Source of the DNA: an uncultured Granulosicoccaceae bacterium
Lineage (GTDB): Bacteria > Pseudomonadota > Gammaproteobacteria > Granulosicoccales > Granulosicoccaceae
DNA: 64,000 bases
Direction of reading: 5' to 3'
Assembly: GCA_938041955.1 (NCBI GenBank)
Contig: CALISD010000007.1
Location: forward strand, 91,841 to 155,840
A program made the position numbers and the translations under genes. Under the pieces are notes generated by a model. It made no database searches. It was not told the origin of the DNA and saw only the letters and a list, made by a program, of their open reading frames with translations. Of the stretch, positions 37,006-46,140 are shown in pieces. Position 1 is the first letter of the stretch. The number at the start of each line of letters is the position of its first letter.

Positions 37006-38688
37006 TTATATTCCGCAGCCAGCTGGTTCTGTATATATCGTTACTGATTGATTATCGCCGAACTGGTTGTGTTCAATGGGAAGCAGCGAATATTGATTAA
37101 CTGATAGCCAATCCTTCATCTGTGCCATGTAGTCGGAGTAGTGAGGTTCGTATTTTCCAGGTGATTCTACAAATACGAACATTTTAATATCGTAGTCTGC
37201 AATTCGCTGTTCTAAAAGCCGGGATTCAAATGGATTGTGAGTGTAGATATCTGCGTGGGTTACAGTGGGCTGTCCGGTATGCAAATGTAGGTGTTGCCCG
37301 TGTGTACTCCAAATTGATCCGGTTGATTGATTGTTCTCAAAACATTGGCTGATATATGAAGAAAGATCAGTGTCTTTTGTCACAGAGACACTCATCATTT
37401 CATTTGCGGTTCTTGCTTCGGCAAGGTACCACTCTCGTGATGTGATTAACTCGTTGGCCTGAGCGATGATGTAAAGCAATACTAACGCGCCAATGGAGCA
37501 GAGGAGTGCCCTTCCTGTCCGGCCGGAATTTCGTTCTGCGCTGTTTTTTATCAGGGCATAAATAATGAAGCAGACAATGGCGTAAAGCCCTGGATATATC
37601 TGGTACAGGTATCTGTTGACTATTTCTAATGGCGTCACGCTCATTGAATTGATTGTTAAGTAGATAATCAATGCCGCCGAGTGTGCTGAAATTACGATTG
37701 TGGCCAGTCGAAAGTAATCCAGTGAATGCTCCGGGACAGACTTGTTTTTTGCATGCAGCTTTCTTGTAAAAAACAGACCACTGAGTATTAGTATTATGCC
37801 AATGAACGCAACAAATAATCCTAGTGATACTTTCCCATTTAGAGCGGGTCCGGCATTAAAGCCCAATAGTTCAGATACGTTTAACAGCCAAAGCCGTGTT
37901 GTGGAGGCAAGTGTCTCGGGCTGTTTTATTCCTGAATAGCGATCAAGTGTTCCTATCAGTGCTTGCGTGCGATACATCAAATGACCGAATGCGCCTATAG
38001 TGATGATGACCAGAAGGGCAATCTTGCTGCAATTGATTAAAAAGGCCTTGACGGATGTACGCTCATATAGGAGCAGGTACACGAATATTCCTGTCCCGGC
38101 GCCCAGTGCGAAAAAAACAGCCGAGTAACGAACATAAATGGCAAGCGCGATAAGAAGGCCGCAGACAATCCAGCTGAGCCACCCCTTTCGCTTAGGGTCG
38201 GGTAAAACCAGGGTAGCGGCTAGCAGAAGTGTGATGAAAACAGGCTCTGTCATGAGCCCGGTGGTGTACACCCACGGCTTTGCCATCAGATAGAACAGAA
38301 ATGCACATAGCAGGGCAAATTGACGGTGGACTCCCATTCTCAGCAGAATCAACCACATCATCAGGGCGGCCGTTACATGTGTGATGAGGTTAAAGACCAA
38401 TGCTGCTGTCTTAAGTTCGAGGCCAGTCAGGCTTGTCAGGGCAATGGCTAATGGATATCCGGGAGGCCAGACTGTTTGTGCTGCTGGTAGTACTCCCTGA
38501 AAATGAGGGATGTACATGAGTGCATCGGTAGCAAAGCCGTTTCCAGCCAGCCAGTTTTTAGCGGTCGATAGATATTGAACACCATCGTTGCCAACATATG
38601 AGTTATCCCACGTGTATAGCGTCAGCAAGTTTATCGCTAGACAAATCAACACGAGTAAATAAATCAAAGGTTTAAAGCGTTCTGTCAT
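37006..38688 (-). CDS. Polytopic GT39/ArnT-like membrane glycosyltransferase
   Basis: This 560-residue protein has about ten to twelve transmembrane helices and a C-terminal soluble domain of about 120 residues. The first external loop has the acidic motif GNDGVQYLSTAKNWLAGNGF, and VWPPGYPLAIALTS follows. This layout is typical of GT-C enzymes that take sugars from polyprenyl-phosphate donors, as ArnT and PMT proteins do. The donor could be made by the GT2 enzyme at 26726. The acceptor is unknown. Confidence 0.72.
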   Translation of the reverse strand: MTERFKPLIYLLVLICLAINLLTLYTWDNSYVGNDGVQYLSTAKNWLAGNGFATDALMYIPHFQGVLPAAQTVWPPGYPLAIALTSLTGLELKTAALVFNLITHVTAALMMWLILLRMGVHRQFALLCAFLFYLMAKPWVYTTGLMTEPVFITLLLAATLVLPDPKRKGWLSWIVCGLLIALAIYVRYSAVFFALGAGTGIFVYLLLYERTSVKAFLINCSKIALLVIITIGAFGHLMYRTQALIGTLDRYSGIKQPETLASTTRLWLLNVSELLGFNAGPALNGKVSLGLFVAFIGIILILSGLFFTRKLHAKNKSVPEHSLDYFRLATIVISAHSAALIIYLTINSMSVTPLEIVNRYLYQIYPGLYAIVCFIIYALIKNSAERNSGRTGRALLCSIGALVLLYIIAQANELITSREWYLAEARTANEMMSVSVTKDTDLSSYISQCFENNQSTGSIWSTHGQHLHLHTGQPTVTHADIYTHNPFESRLLEQRIADYDIKMFVFVESPGKYEPHYSDYMAQMKDWLSVNQYSLLPIEHNQFGDNQSVTIYTEPAGCGI

Positions 38689-39018
38689 GGCCTCGTTGGG
38701 AGTGATTTGAACTAGAAGTCTTTATCGACTGTAGAGAATAATGATGAAGAGCAGTTAGCATACTATTCTGATGATTATGGCATCAGAGATTTCTTATCAC
38801 GGCGGTGTGTTATACCTCAGAAGCGTCAATTCATGCTGATTTTCTGTGAGTAGGTTCCGGTATCAATGGATGCTGACCAAGGTAATGTGTCAGGGTGACG
38901 AATAGTTCTGCCATCCCGTCCGTGTCTATCGGTAAAATATGACGGATTGAGCAATATTTCACTCAAGCTCGAGTAATACCCTTTCCTCAGATTTGAACGC
39001 ACAGGCCGCTGCAATCTC
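38689..39018. other. Divergent intergenic region
   Basis: This 330-base stretch lies between the GT39-like gene (minus) and the flippase-like gene (plus) and should contain both promoters. I see no clear operator, hairpin or small gene. Confidence 0.3.
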
Positions 39019-40002
39019 TTGAAAAAATTTCTGGTTATTCTTGGTTTTGTGTTGAGTGCGGTATTTTTATATCTGGCGCTCAAAGATACCGATCTGGCAA
39101 AGGTTAGACACGCGTTTGGTTCCGCCAGGTATTGGCCGATGATCCCGATGTTCTTAAGTCTGCTGGGTTTTTACTGGCTTAAGGCGTTGCGGTGGAGTGT
39201 ACTGTTGTCGCCGTCGCACAAGGTCAGTGGCACGCAGCTGATTCCTGCGATGATGGCAGGAGCTGCCGGTAACAACTTGCTGCCGGCACATTTCGGTGAG
39301 TTAGTTCGTGTGTACTTTGCCGGAAAAAAGTTTGATATTCCCAAATCTACTGTGCTTGCTACGCTAGTGGTGGAGCGGCTATTTGACATTATTACCGTGT
39401 TAGTCATCTTTTCTATCGCACTGATGGCGGGTGAGTATTCCACGAAGTTTTATGGTGGAGCGGTTTTTTTGCTTGTTCTGGCAGTGGTGATAATGGTAGT
39501 TAGCGCTCTTTTAACCCGTTACACCGGGTGTTTTATTTCTTTTGTTGAGACCAGAATGACGTTTCTTTCGATCGGTATTCGTCAAAAGATAGCAAAGCAA
39601 ATTCTGGATCTTAGTACCGGTCTTATGGCATTACGGCAACGCCGCTTGTACCTGGGGGTTGCCATGAACTCTCTGTTTCAATGGCTGTTCATGGCTGCGT
39701 GCCTGTACTTTTCACTGGTGGCATTTGATATCGATGTATCCCCTATGGTGGCTGTCGTAATACTCGGGTTTACGGTAGTAGGTCTGACACTGCCGACCAG
39801 CCCGGGATTTTTTGGCACTATTGAATACTGCTATGTGCTCGGGTTGACGACGGTAGGCGTTGATGCCAGCACTGCCTTGAGCGCAGCGATTTTTTATCAT
39901 CTGCCAGCCTGGATCGGGGTCACAGTGATTGGCCTTGTGTTGTTACGTGTCTATCATTTTTCGTTGCGTGAATCTCGAGCTGAAATTGAAGGGCAGTTAT
40001 AG
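39019..40002 (+). CDS. LPG-synthase-TM (flippase-like) domain protein, paralogue 1
   Basis: This 327-residue polytopic protein is made of the transmembrane domain found in lysylphosphatidylglycerol synthase (UPF0104 type), without the synthase domain. The motifs AGAAGNNLLPAHFGELVR, VVERLFDIITV and LPTSPGFFGTIEYCYVLGL are shared with the paralogue at 41252. Proteins of this type are thought to translocate lipids or lipid-linked molecules. The start is TTG at 39019, giving MKKFLVILGFV. Confidence 0.85.
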   Translation: MKKFLVILGFVLSAVFLYLALKDTDLAKVRHAFGSARYWPMIPMFLSLLGFYWLKALRWSVLLSPSHKVSGTQLIPAMMAGAAGNNLLPAHFGELVRVYFAGKKFDIPKSTVLATLVVERLFDIITVLVIFSIALMAGEYSTKFYGGAVFLLVLAVVIMVVSALLTRYTGCFISFVETRMTFLSIGIRQKIAKQILDLSTGLMALRQRRLYLGVAMNSLFQWLFMAACLYFSLVAFDIDVSPMVAVVILGFTVVGLTLPTSPGFFGTIEYCYVLGLTTVGVDASTALSAAIFYHLPAWIGVTVIGLVLLRVYHFSLRESRAEIEGQL

Positions 40003-40179
40003 GCCTCAATGATAGTCACGACCATTGACAGGTGAATGCGAATTATTGCTCACCTCATGCAGATCTTTCACCGCCTTCATGCAGTTTTTTAAAGAGTGAC
40101 TTAAACGCCCGCATGGGTGTGCGAAATGTGGGCGCGTGAAATATTCTCGCTACGCGTTCATTATGGATTAGGCACTAGT

Positions 40180-41187
40180 TTAAGTGTTCGTCCACGGGCT
40201 TTTCCGCGCCCATAGTTTTATTGACGCGAGTTTGCCAAATGATTCCCGGAATGGCCTGACCATCGAGTCGATCAATCCCTTGTAGCCGAACTCGTTGTTA
40301 TGCAAACCGAATGTTAAGTCTTCCCTGGTAGTTGGAATGTACCGACACCGAAACAACCAGTCCCAAAAAGAGAAGACAAACCCGAAATTCTTGTTGTAGT
40401 GTTTTTGATCAATACTGTGGTGAATCTGATGCATCGCGGGACTAACGAATATGCGGCTTGGCCACTGCCCAAAAGACAGCCATAAATGAGAGTGCCTCAG
40501 GTTGGCTGTCATGTAGTAGACGCAATGAATCGCACTGGTATTGAGCAAGGTGAGCCGATCAACTTCAGTGCCGTGGTAGCGAGTAAATACAACGGTGCCA
40601 ATGGCGCCTAGTAATATGGCGGTGCCTGCCTCTAAAGTGTAGTCAACCGGGTGGTGTCGGTTTGCAGTTGCAGGGGTCAGTACTTCGGCGGAATGATGTA
40701 CTCGATGGAACGCCCAGAGCCACGAGATCTTGTGTTGGCAGTAATGCATTATAAAAAAGCCAAAATCAATGCAACAGGTTAGTATCAAGGTAAACCACAC
40801 TCTATCCATAAACCCGGGTGCTTCATTGCTACGCTCCGCCTGCCACGCAGGACCTAATAAATCAAAGATGCTATCTGTGAGCGCAGAGAACTTGCCTACG
40901 ATGGTATACAGGATGCCGAAAATGCCGAACTTGACCACCAATATGATGACAAACCAGATTTTGAGATCCAGTATTACAGAGGGGTGTGTGTAAATCTGTC
41001 TTGGAAACAGATGTTGGATGAATGAATGCTGACTCGACTTGGGCTTTGCATAAAAATACAGGGCTGTGGCGATCGCCAAATAACATGCCATATAGAGCCA
41101 GTAGTGCCGGCTTGAAGAAAGCATGAAGATTGAATGAAGCGTGGAGGTCACGCTTGATGTTAGTGGTTGAATAAAATCGATAATCAT
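40180..41187 (-). CDS. Sterol desaturase/fatty acid hydroxylase family protein
   Basis: This 335-residue membrane di-iron enzyme has its histidine boxes visible as HYCQHK, HRVHHSAE and HQIHHSIDQKHYNKN, the eight-His pattern of the family. Several transmembrane helices come before and between the boxes. Such enzymes hydroxylate or desaturate lipids, for example fatty acyl chains or hopanoid/sterol-like compounds. It lies between the two flippase-like paralogues and is divergent from the second across 64 bp. The substrate is unknown. Confidence 0.88.
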   Translation of the reverse strand: MIIDFIQPLTSSVTSTLHSIFMLSSSRHYWLYMACYLAIATALYFYAKPKSSQHSFIQHLFPRQIYTHPSVILDLKIWFVIILVVKFGIFGILYTIVGKFSALTDSIFDLLGPAWQAERSNEAPGFMDRVWFTLILTCCIDFGFFIMHYCQHKISWLWAFHRVHHSAEVLTPATANRHHPVDYTLEAGTAILLGAIGTVVFTRYHGTEVDRLTLLNTSAIHCVYYMTANLRHSHLWLSFGQWPSRIFVSPAMHQIHHSIDQKHYNKNFGFVFSFWDWLFRCRYIPTTREDLTFGLHNNEFGYKGLIDSMVRPFRESFGKLASIKLWARKSPWTNT

Positions 41188-41251
41188 CTGGGGTTGCTAC
41201 AGTTTGTATCTGCTCAGCAAACAGGTAGTGTGCTGGATCAGCGGTATTTTA

Positions 41252-42222
41252 ATGAAAAAGATAGCACTATATGCCGGTTTAACTCTCAGTATTCTATTTT
41301 TGTGGCTGGCGCTTCGCCACGCCAGTTGGAATGAGATAGTGGCGGCATTTGAGCGGGCTAGGTGGTGGTGCCTGATCCCCATGCTGGTTTGTCAATTTGT
41401 GTTTTATTTTCTTAAGGCGATTCGATGGAGGCAGCTTCTGTCTCAGACAATAGAGATAAGCAGCGCGAGTCTGGTGCCCGCAATGATGGTTGGGGCCGCA
41501 GGCAATAATTTACTGCCTGCGCATTCTGGTGAACTGATTCGTGTCTACCTGGCGGGTGAGAAGTTTGGAGTGGCTAAATCTACCGTGCTTGGCACAGTGA
41601 TGGTGGAAAGAGTTTTTGATCTCATCGCTGTGACATTGATATTTTTTGTGGGTGTGTTCTCCGGAAACTACAGTGGCATCGTTTTAAAAACCGCCGCATT
41701 TTTGCTCGTGCTTGCGGTTATTTTGATTTTTTTCTGGCATTGTTGCTGGTATCTGGTGATTCGATAGTACTGTTTTTGCGGAGGCGGCTAACATTCACAG
41801 GAGAGATGATCAGAGAAAAAATAATTAATCAATTTGAACTGTTGAGCGCTGGATTGCAGGCTTTGAGGTCTCCATGGTTACTGGCAAAAGTGCTGGCGCT
41901 TTCTATTGTGATGTGGGCGTTGATGGCGGTGTGTATCTACTCTGCCATGTTGGCTTTTGATATCGATGCATTGCCACAGGTGGCAATGGTAATACTTGGG
42001 ATTCTGGTGGCAGGACTCTCGCTCCCTACCAGTCCCGGATTTTTCGGCACGATAGAGTATTGCTTTGTGCTTGGACTCACCGCCGTCGGTGTTGATTCAA
42101 GTGTCGCTGTTAGTGCAGCCATCTTCTACCATCTGCCGGCATGGGCGTTAATAACTCTTACGGGTCTGTTTTTTTTCAGGTTCAATAAGGTGTCGATCAG
42201 CGCGGTGCGCAATGCAAGGTAA
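41252..42222 (+). pseudogene. LPG-synthase-TM domain protein, paralogue 2, frameshifted
   Basis: This copy is clearly related to paralogue 1 over its whole length (AGAAGNNLLPAHSGELIR, VMVERVFDLIAV, LPTSPGFFGTIEYCFVLGL). The frame that starts at MKKIALYAGL ends early at 41767, and the remaining part continues in another frame to 42222. The break lies at or close to a run of seven T (about 41727-41733). Adding one T restores a continuous reading: ILIFFLALLLVSGDSIV. Apart from that single change the protein looks intact, so this is a recent mutation, a slippage site or a sequencing error. Confidence 0.8.
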
Positions 42223-42432
42223 TAAGCAAAGCATGTGTCGCGAGGTGCTGGTTGTTTAGTATTGTCACATATCAGTTTTTAGAGTGAGGTTCAGGGCACT
42301 AACTGTTGTTTGATGGATCTGTGTATGAGACACCAACGCGCTTTGAAGTGGCAAGCGTCTGTAATACCTGCTTGTATATAGGTCTCTCAGTGCACTGGAA
42401 AATACGACCAACATGCTGTAGGTAAATTGATT

Positions 42433-42461
42433 TTTACTGTACGGATATACAGTTTTACAAT
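42433..42461 (+). promoter_or_regulatory. Putative SOS (LexA) box overlapping a promoter
   Basis: CTGTACGGATATACAG at 42437-42452 has the CTGT-N8-ACAG form of the gammaproteobacterial LexA site, and 16 of 20 bases match the extended E. coli consensus. It lies in the 17 bp spacer between TTTACT (42433-42438) and TACAAT (42456-42461), a reasonable promoter. The nearest downstream gene on the same strand is the phosphopantetheinyl transferase 350 bases away, so a small RNA or peptide is possible. Confidence 0.5.
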
Positions 42462-42815
42462 TTGTACACTACTTTTTTTCAGTCCATCTCAATATAATCT
42501 CGGCCTGTGACAAATTGCGCTGACCCTGGCGCAAGAAACACTTATAATTCCAGGTTGTTGGTGCGGAATCCACTCTCTTGAGGATCGCTACGGCTTGGAT
42601 TTGTGCAATCAACCCCTATTCTTATGGTATCGCTCTATCTGTGTCACGGGTTCGGCACGACACTGTCTTTAGGCTTGCAGTATCCGGTGCCGTGTAGATT
42701 GGGGTGAACTGTAGTATTGGATTTCGCCCGGATCGTCGGGGTGGGCCAGGCTGAGCAAGGATTTGATCGGCAATTGGCACGCTACACCAGCCATGGAAAC
42801 GGAGAATTATTAGTT

Positions 42816-43631
42816 ATGGCAACTTCCGCACAACTCAGTACCTCAGGCGAGGCCTTGTTTTTGCCGGACCGGCAAAAACACGACTCATCCGTCGATATTT
42901 CATCTCTTTTTTCAACCGGGGTGCTGACTCGCTGCGATCATAGCGATGGTTGGCAAGATCAACTCACGCCGCAGGAAAAAATACAAATTGGGGATGTGTG
43001 CGAGAAGAGATATGCTGAATTCGCCGCCGGGCGAAGTCAGGCCAGGCAACTTATAGCGGCACTGACTGGAATTGCCGAGCCTGTCCTGATTGGCGATTAC
43101 CGTCAGCCTTTGTGGCCGGAGACCGTGATTGGCAGTATCTCCCACTCTGACAAGTATTGTGCTGTGGCCGTGGCCCCGGTGAACGCATTGACTGGAATTG
43201 GTATTGATGTGGAGTCGTTCGAGGCGCTAGATGAAGACGTCGCTGATGTTGTAATCACTGATAAAGAACGTGCAGCTACCCGGGAATTTGATCGGATATT
43301 TGAGCAATCCGGTCGATTGCCGTTAGGTGAAAGCCAATCTGTTGGTCAAGTACAAATGGTGGATGGTGGTTTGCCAGGCAGCCACGCGGTGAGTGAAAAA
43401 ACACATAAGTTGATTTTTTCGATCAAAGAGGCAGTCTATAAATGTTGCTACCCTCAAGTGCGGGCTTTTATCGACTTTAAACAATGCGAAGTGAGCCTCG
43501 ATCTTCAATCCAGAACGCATTCGTCAGTGATCGATTGTGAAGACGCCACTGGCAAGCCGGTTCACTTGCATATCACTGGCAAATGGATGATTGGGTGCGG
43601 ACATATATTCGCCAGTGCAGAGCTCACCTGA
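42816..43631 (+). CDS. 4'-phosphopantetheinyl transferase superfamily protein
   Basis: This enzyme of about 271 residues belongs to the Sfp/EntD-type phosphopantetheinyl transferases, which activate carrier proteins by adding phosphopantetheine to a serine. The three core motifs are present: GSISHSDKYCAVAV, GIGIDVES with the Mg-binding acid, and FSIKEAVYKC. The frame opens with TTG at 42717, but the ATG at 42816 with GGAG upstream is the better start. It may activate the carrier protein encoded at 34739. A hairpin follows the gene. Confidence 0.87.
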   Translation: MATSAQLSTSGEALFLPDRQKHDSSVDISSLFSTGVLTRCDHSDGWQDQLTPQEKIQIGDVCEKRYAEFAAGRSQARQLIAALTGIAEPVLIGDYRQPLWPETVIGSISHSDKYCAVAVAPVNALTGIGIDVESFEALDEDVADVVITDKERAATREFDRIFEQSGRLPLGESQSVGQVQMVDGGLPGSHAVSEKTHKLIFSIKEAVYKCCYPQVRAFIDFKQCEVSLDLQSRTHSSVIDCEDATGKPVHLHITGKWMIGCGHIFASAELT

Positions 43632-43646
43632 TAGTAGTGTTACTCG

Positions 43647-43669
43647 ACTCAGCGATTCAGTCGCTGAGT
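43647..43669 (+). terminator. Hairpin after the phosphopantetheinyl transferase gene
   Basis: ACTCAGCGA and TCGCTGAGT form a perfect 9 bp stem with a 5-base loop, 15 bases after the stop codon. The following T-run is weak. Confidence 0.5.
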
Positions 43670-43871
43670 TCAGTTTATGCGCTTGCCGCGATAAAACTCC
43701 AATTCTGTAAATAATCAATTCTTTTGGTGATGCAGGCCATACTTTTCTAAACCACTGCCAAATTTTCCGCAGGTGACGCCGTTCACAAGATGTGGCCTCC
43801 TATAAAGTACCGTTAAGCGGTTGCACAGGATTCTCCTGTCATCGTTGTGCTTAATAACTTAACTGCCAAAA

Positions 43872-45989
43872 ATGATGATGAATGGCATGCGGGCATTGCC
43901 CCACTGCACCAAAGATATTCGCAATCTACTGCGCGCCTACAACTTGCTTGTGGCAACGCGGGATGATGAGCGTGCGATAGTCGGTCAGGTATCTCGTGGC
44001 TGGCTGCAAAGCGAGCGGGAAGATTGGATTCAATTGTCCGATATATCTCACGGTGTTTTTGCGACTGTGCGTGGTCGAGAAATACTTTGTGATGCAATGA
44101 TGCCTGATCTTGATGCTAATCCGGCATCGATCGATTTAGAGCCGCTGTTGAGTCAGGTGCCAAGCTCAGACAAGCTGGTCAATACAAACAGTCTTGCCAA
44201 GTTAGAACCTGCCATTGCAGCGGAAGTGCTGTTGGGTGTTATGCTGCTGGGTGTTCAGCGTTATGGTAACAAGCGATGCGGTTCAAGCCGGCTTGATAAT
44301 GATGTCATCATAGCAGCGATGGTGCGTGATACTGTCGGACTTATTGATCGCTACTCAGCTGTGTTGCCCGGTAAGTGCAAAACGATTGAAATGGATACCA
44401 TTACAGCGATGTTTGGTGAAAACATCAGCAAGCATGTGTTGGAAATAAAGCACTATCATGATGACTTTCTTGATGCGTTTGAAAATAGCACGACCCATAA
44501 ATTAAATCTGCCGCGACCCTACGCCAATGTAATTGCAGCTATTCATGGGTCCCAATTACGTCTTGTGGCGCGCGCTGCCGGCGATAATATTCTTGCCAAC
44601 CTTGATCCGCTAAAAAAAGCTGAAGTGCGAGACAAAGGCATTGATTGCGACTCGGAATTTCCTGAGCGCATCTGGCTTGATGTTCATCACAGCCTCACCA
44701 AAGCAGCACTTGCGCTTGATGGCGTGGATTATGGTGCATTGGCAGAGCCACTAGAGCAATCACTGATGATGGCAGTGGGTGATGTACTTGAGCAACCGGA
44801 CAAGCGCCATCGTTTGGTGGGGCGGCGTGGAAAAGCTGTGTATGCGACCCACAACAGTTTGCCGTTAATTGAATCGTTTAACGCGTCAGAGAATTTCAAC
44901 TCGATTGCAACTTTGCATGTTGCGGCGCTTGAGATGATGCAGTATCTCGAAAAAGGTCGGCGTAAGTCTGCTTGTACAATGCTTGGGCATTCATTGCGAA
45001 TTGCAGCTGTGGCTGAAAATCTTTTTGGAGAATCTTTGGAACCCTCCTTTGCAGTGACTGCTGTACTGCATGATGTTGTGGAAGATGGCTCTCGACCGAT
45101 AGCGGGATACGATCAGTCGCTTAACAATATTAAGCGTCGTTTTGGTGGTCCACTCGCTGCCATGGTAGCGGAGCTCACTGATGCGGAATCCAGCGTTGCG
45201 GCTCAACAAAAAGCAGAGGCAACTCTTCTATGCGATACGTTGATATTGCCCGAGCAGCAATATAATTTCGATCGGTTTACAGAAATGGAACTTGAACCGA
45301 CTGCAACACATGAGCCCTATACGCTTGGTGGCATTATTACTAAAATTATTGATACTGCCATTAGTGAGGAAGAAGGGATTCGTGATCCTGATGTAATGTC
45401 GAGTTGGTGGCGCCACAGCGGCATAAGAATTTATTGGTCTTATCATGTTAAAGGTAAAGTGGTTCGGCCGCTGTTGGTCAAACTCACTCAGGAGATTGAG
45501 CGCTATTATGCTAATCGGGAATCTGCCACTTCCGTGTTAAGCGAAGAGCTGGTGGTGGGTTTGCGTTCACTTATTAATTTTTCACTGATTTCCTCTGATA
45601 ATTACGCCGTGCAGAATCTTGCAATAATCTCAGATGAGTATGGATTAAGCGCTGCTGAGCGCGAGCAAATGATTGATGCGTTTTTTGATGAAAGTGTTGA
45701 TCAGGCTCGGTTCGAAACCGAGATAGTCGACGCGCTGCTGGTAGAACATCGATTGCAAAGTAAAATACGAGATGGAGTGGTGCCGGCAGAATGTTATGTG
45801 GCGCTATACACCAAATCTGCCAGCGCTCATCCGAAACCCGATTCTGATACCTTCATCAAATATCGGGCGGCGGCATTGCAGCGCGCCAAAATTGCCAGAA
45901 GACTTGGGCTGGAGCCGACAGTCAAGGCGGATTCTCGCGCTGGGCTTGAAGAGGTTGTGTCGCTATACGATCTGCGTAAAGCAGCGTGA
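43872..45989 (+). CDS. Large protein with SpoT-like HD module and a second degenerate HD-like module
   Basis: This 705-residue protein has no obvious named family. Residues about 365-440 resemble the HD hydrolase domain of RelA/SpoT proteins: a spaced histidine (MLGHSLRIAAVAE), the HD motif VLHDVVEDGSRP and then IKRRFGGPLAAMVAELTDAE. Residues about 145-200 look like a decayed copy (IIAAMVRDTVGL, ITAMFGENISKHVLEIKHYHDD). There it reads RDTVG where the HD pair should be. No (p)ppGpp synthetase or TGS domain is seen. It could be a nucleotide pyrophosphohydrolase or a signalling protein. It is a single gene. Several ATGs (43872, 43875, 43878, 43887) could be the start. Confidence 0.6.
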   Translation: MMMNGMRALPHCTKDIRNLLRAYNLLVATRDDERAIVGQVSRGWLQSEREDWIQLSDISHGVFATVRGREILCDAMMPDLDANPASIDLEPLLSQVPSSDKLVNTNSLAKLEPAIAAEVLLGVMLLGVQRYGNKRCGSSRLDNDVIIAAMVRDTVGLIDRYSAVLPGKCKTIEMDTITAMFGENISKHVLEIKHYHDDFLDAFENSTTHKLNLPRPYANVIAAIHGSQLRLVARAAGDNILANLDPLKKAEVRDKGIDCDSEFPERIWLDVHHSLTKAALALDGVDYGALAEPLEQSLMMAVGDVLEQPDKRHRLVGRRGKAVYATHNSLPLIESFNASENFNSIATLHVAALEMMQYLEKGRRKSACTMLGHSLRIAAVAENLFGESLEPSFAVTAVLHDVVEDGSRPIAGYDQSLNNIKRRFGGPLAAMVAELTDAESSVAAQQKAEATLLCDTLILPEQQYNFDRFTEMELEPTATHEPYTLGGIITKIIDTAISEEEGIRDPDVMSSWWRHSGIRIYWSYHVKGKVVRPLLVKLTQEIERYYANRESATSVLSEELVVGLRSLINFSLISSDNYAVQNLAIISDEYGLSAAEREQMIDAFFDESVDQARFETEIVDALLVEHRLQSKIRDGVVPAECYVALYTKSASAHPKPDSDTFIKYRAAALQRAKIARRLGLEPTVKADSRAGLEEVVSLYDLRKAA

Positions 45990-46140
45990 GTCAACGCGCA
46001 TAGACGGAACGTAGCTACGTATTTCTGACACGCGTTGCTAAGCGCTTTACTGGCGACCCGTCCCTGGCGTCAGCGTTCAGCACAAACCGGCGCGATTGCT
46101 GTATGATTTCGCAGGTCCTTTGAATCGTATTTAGCACGTC

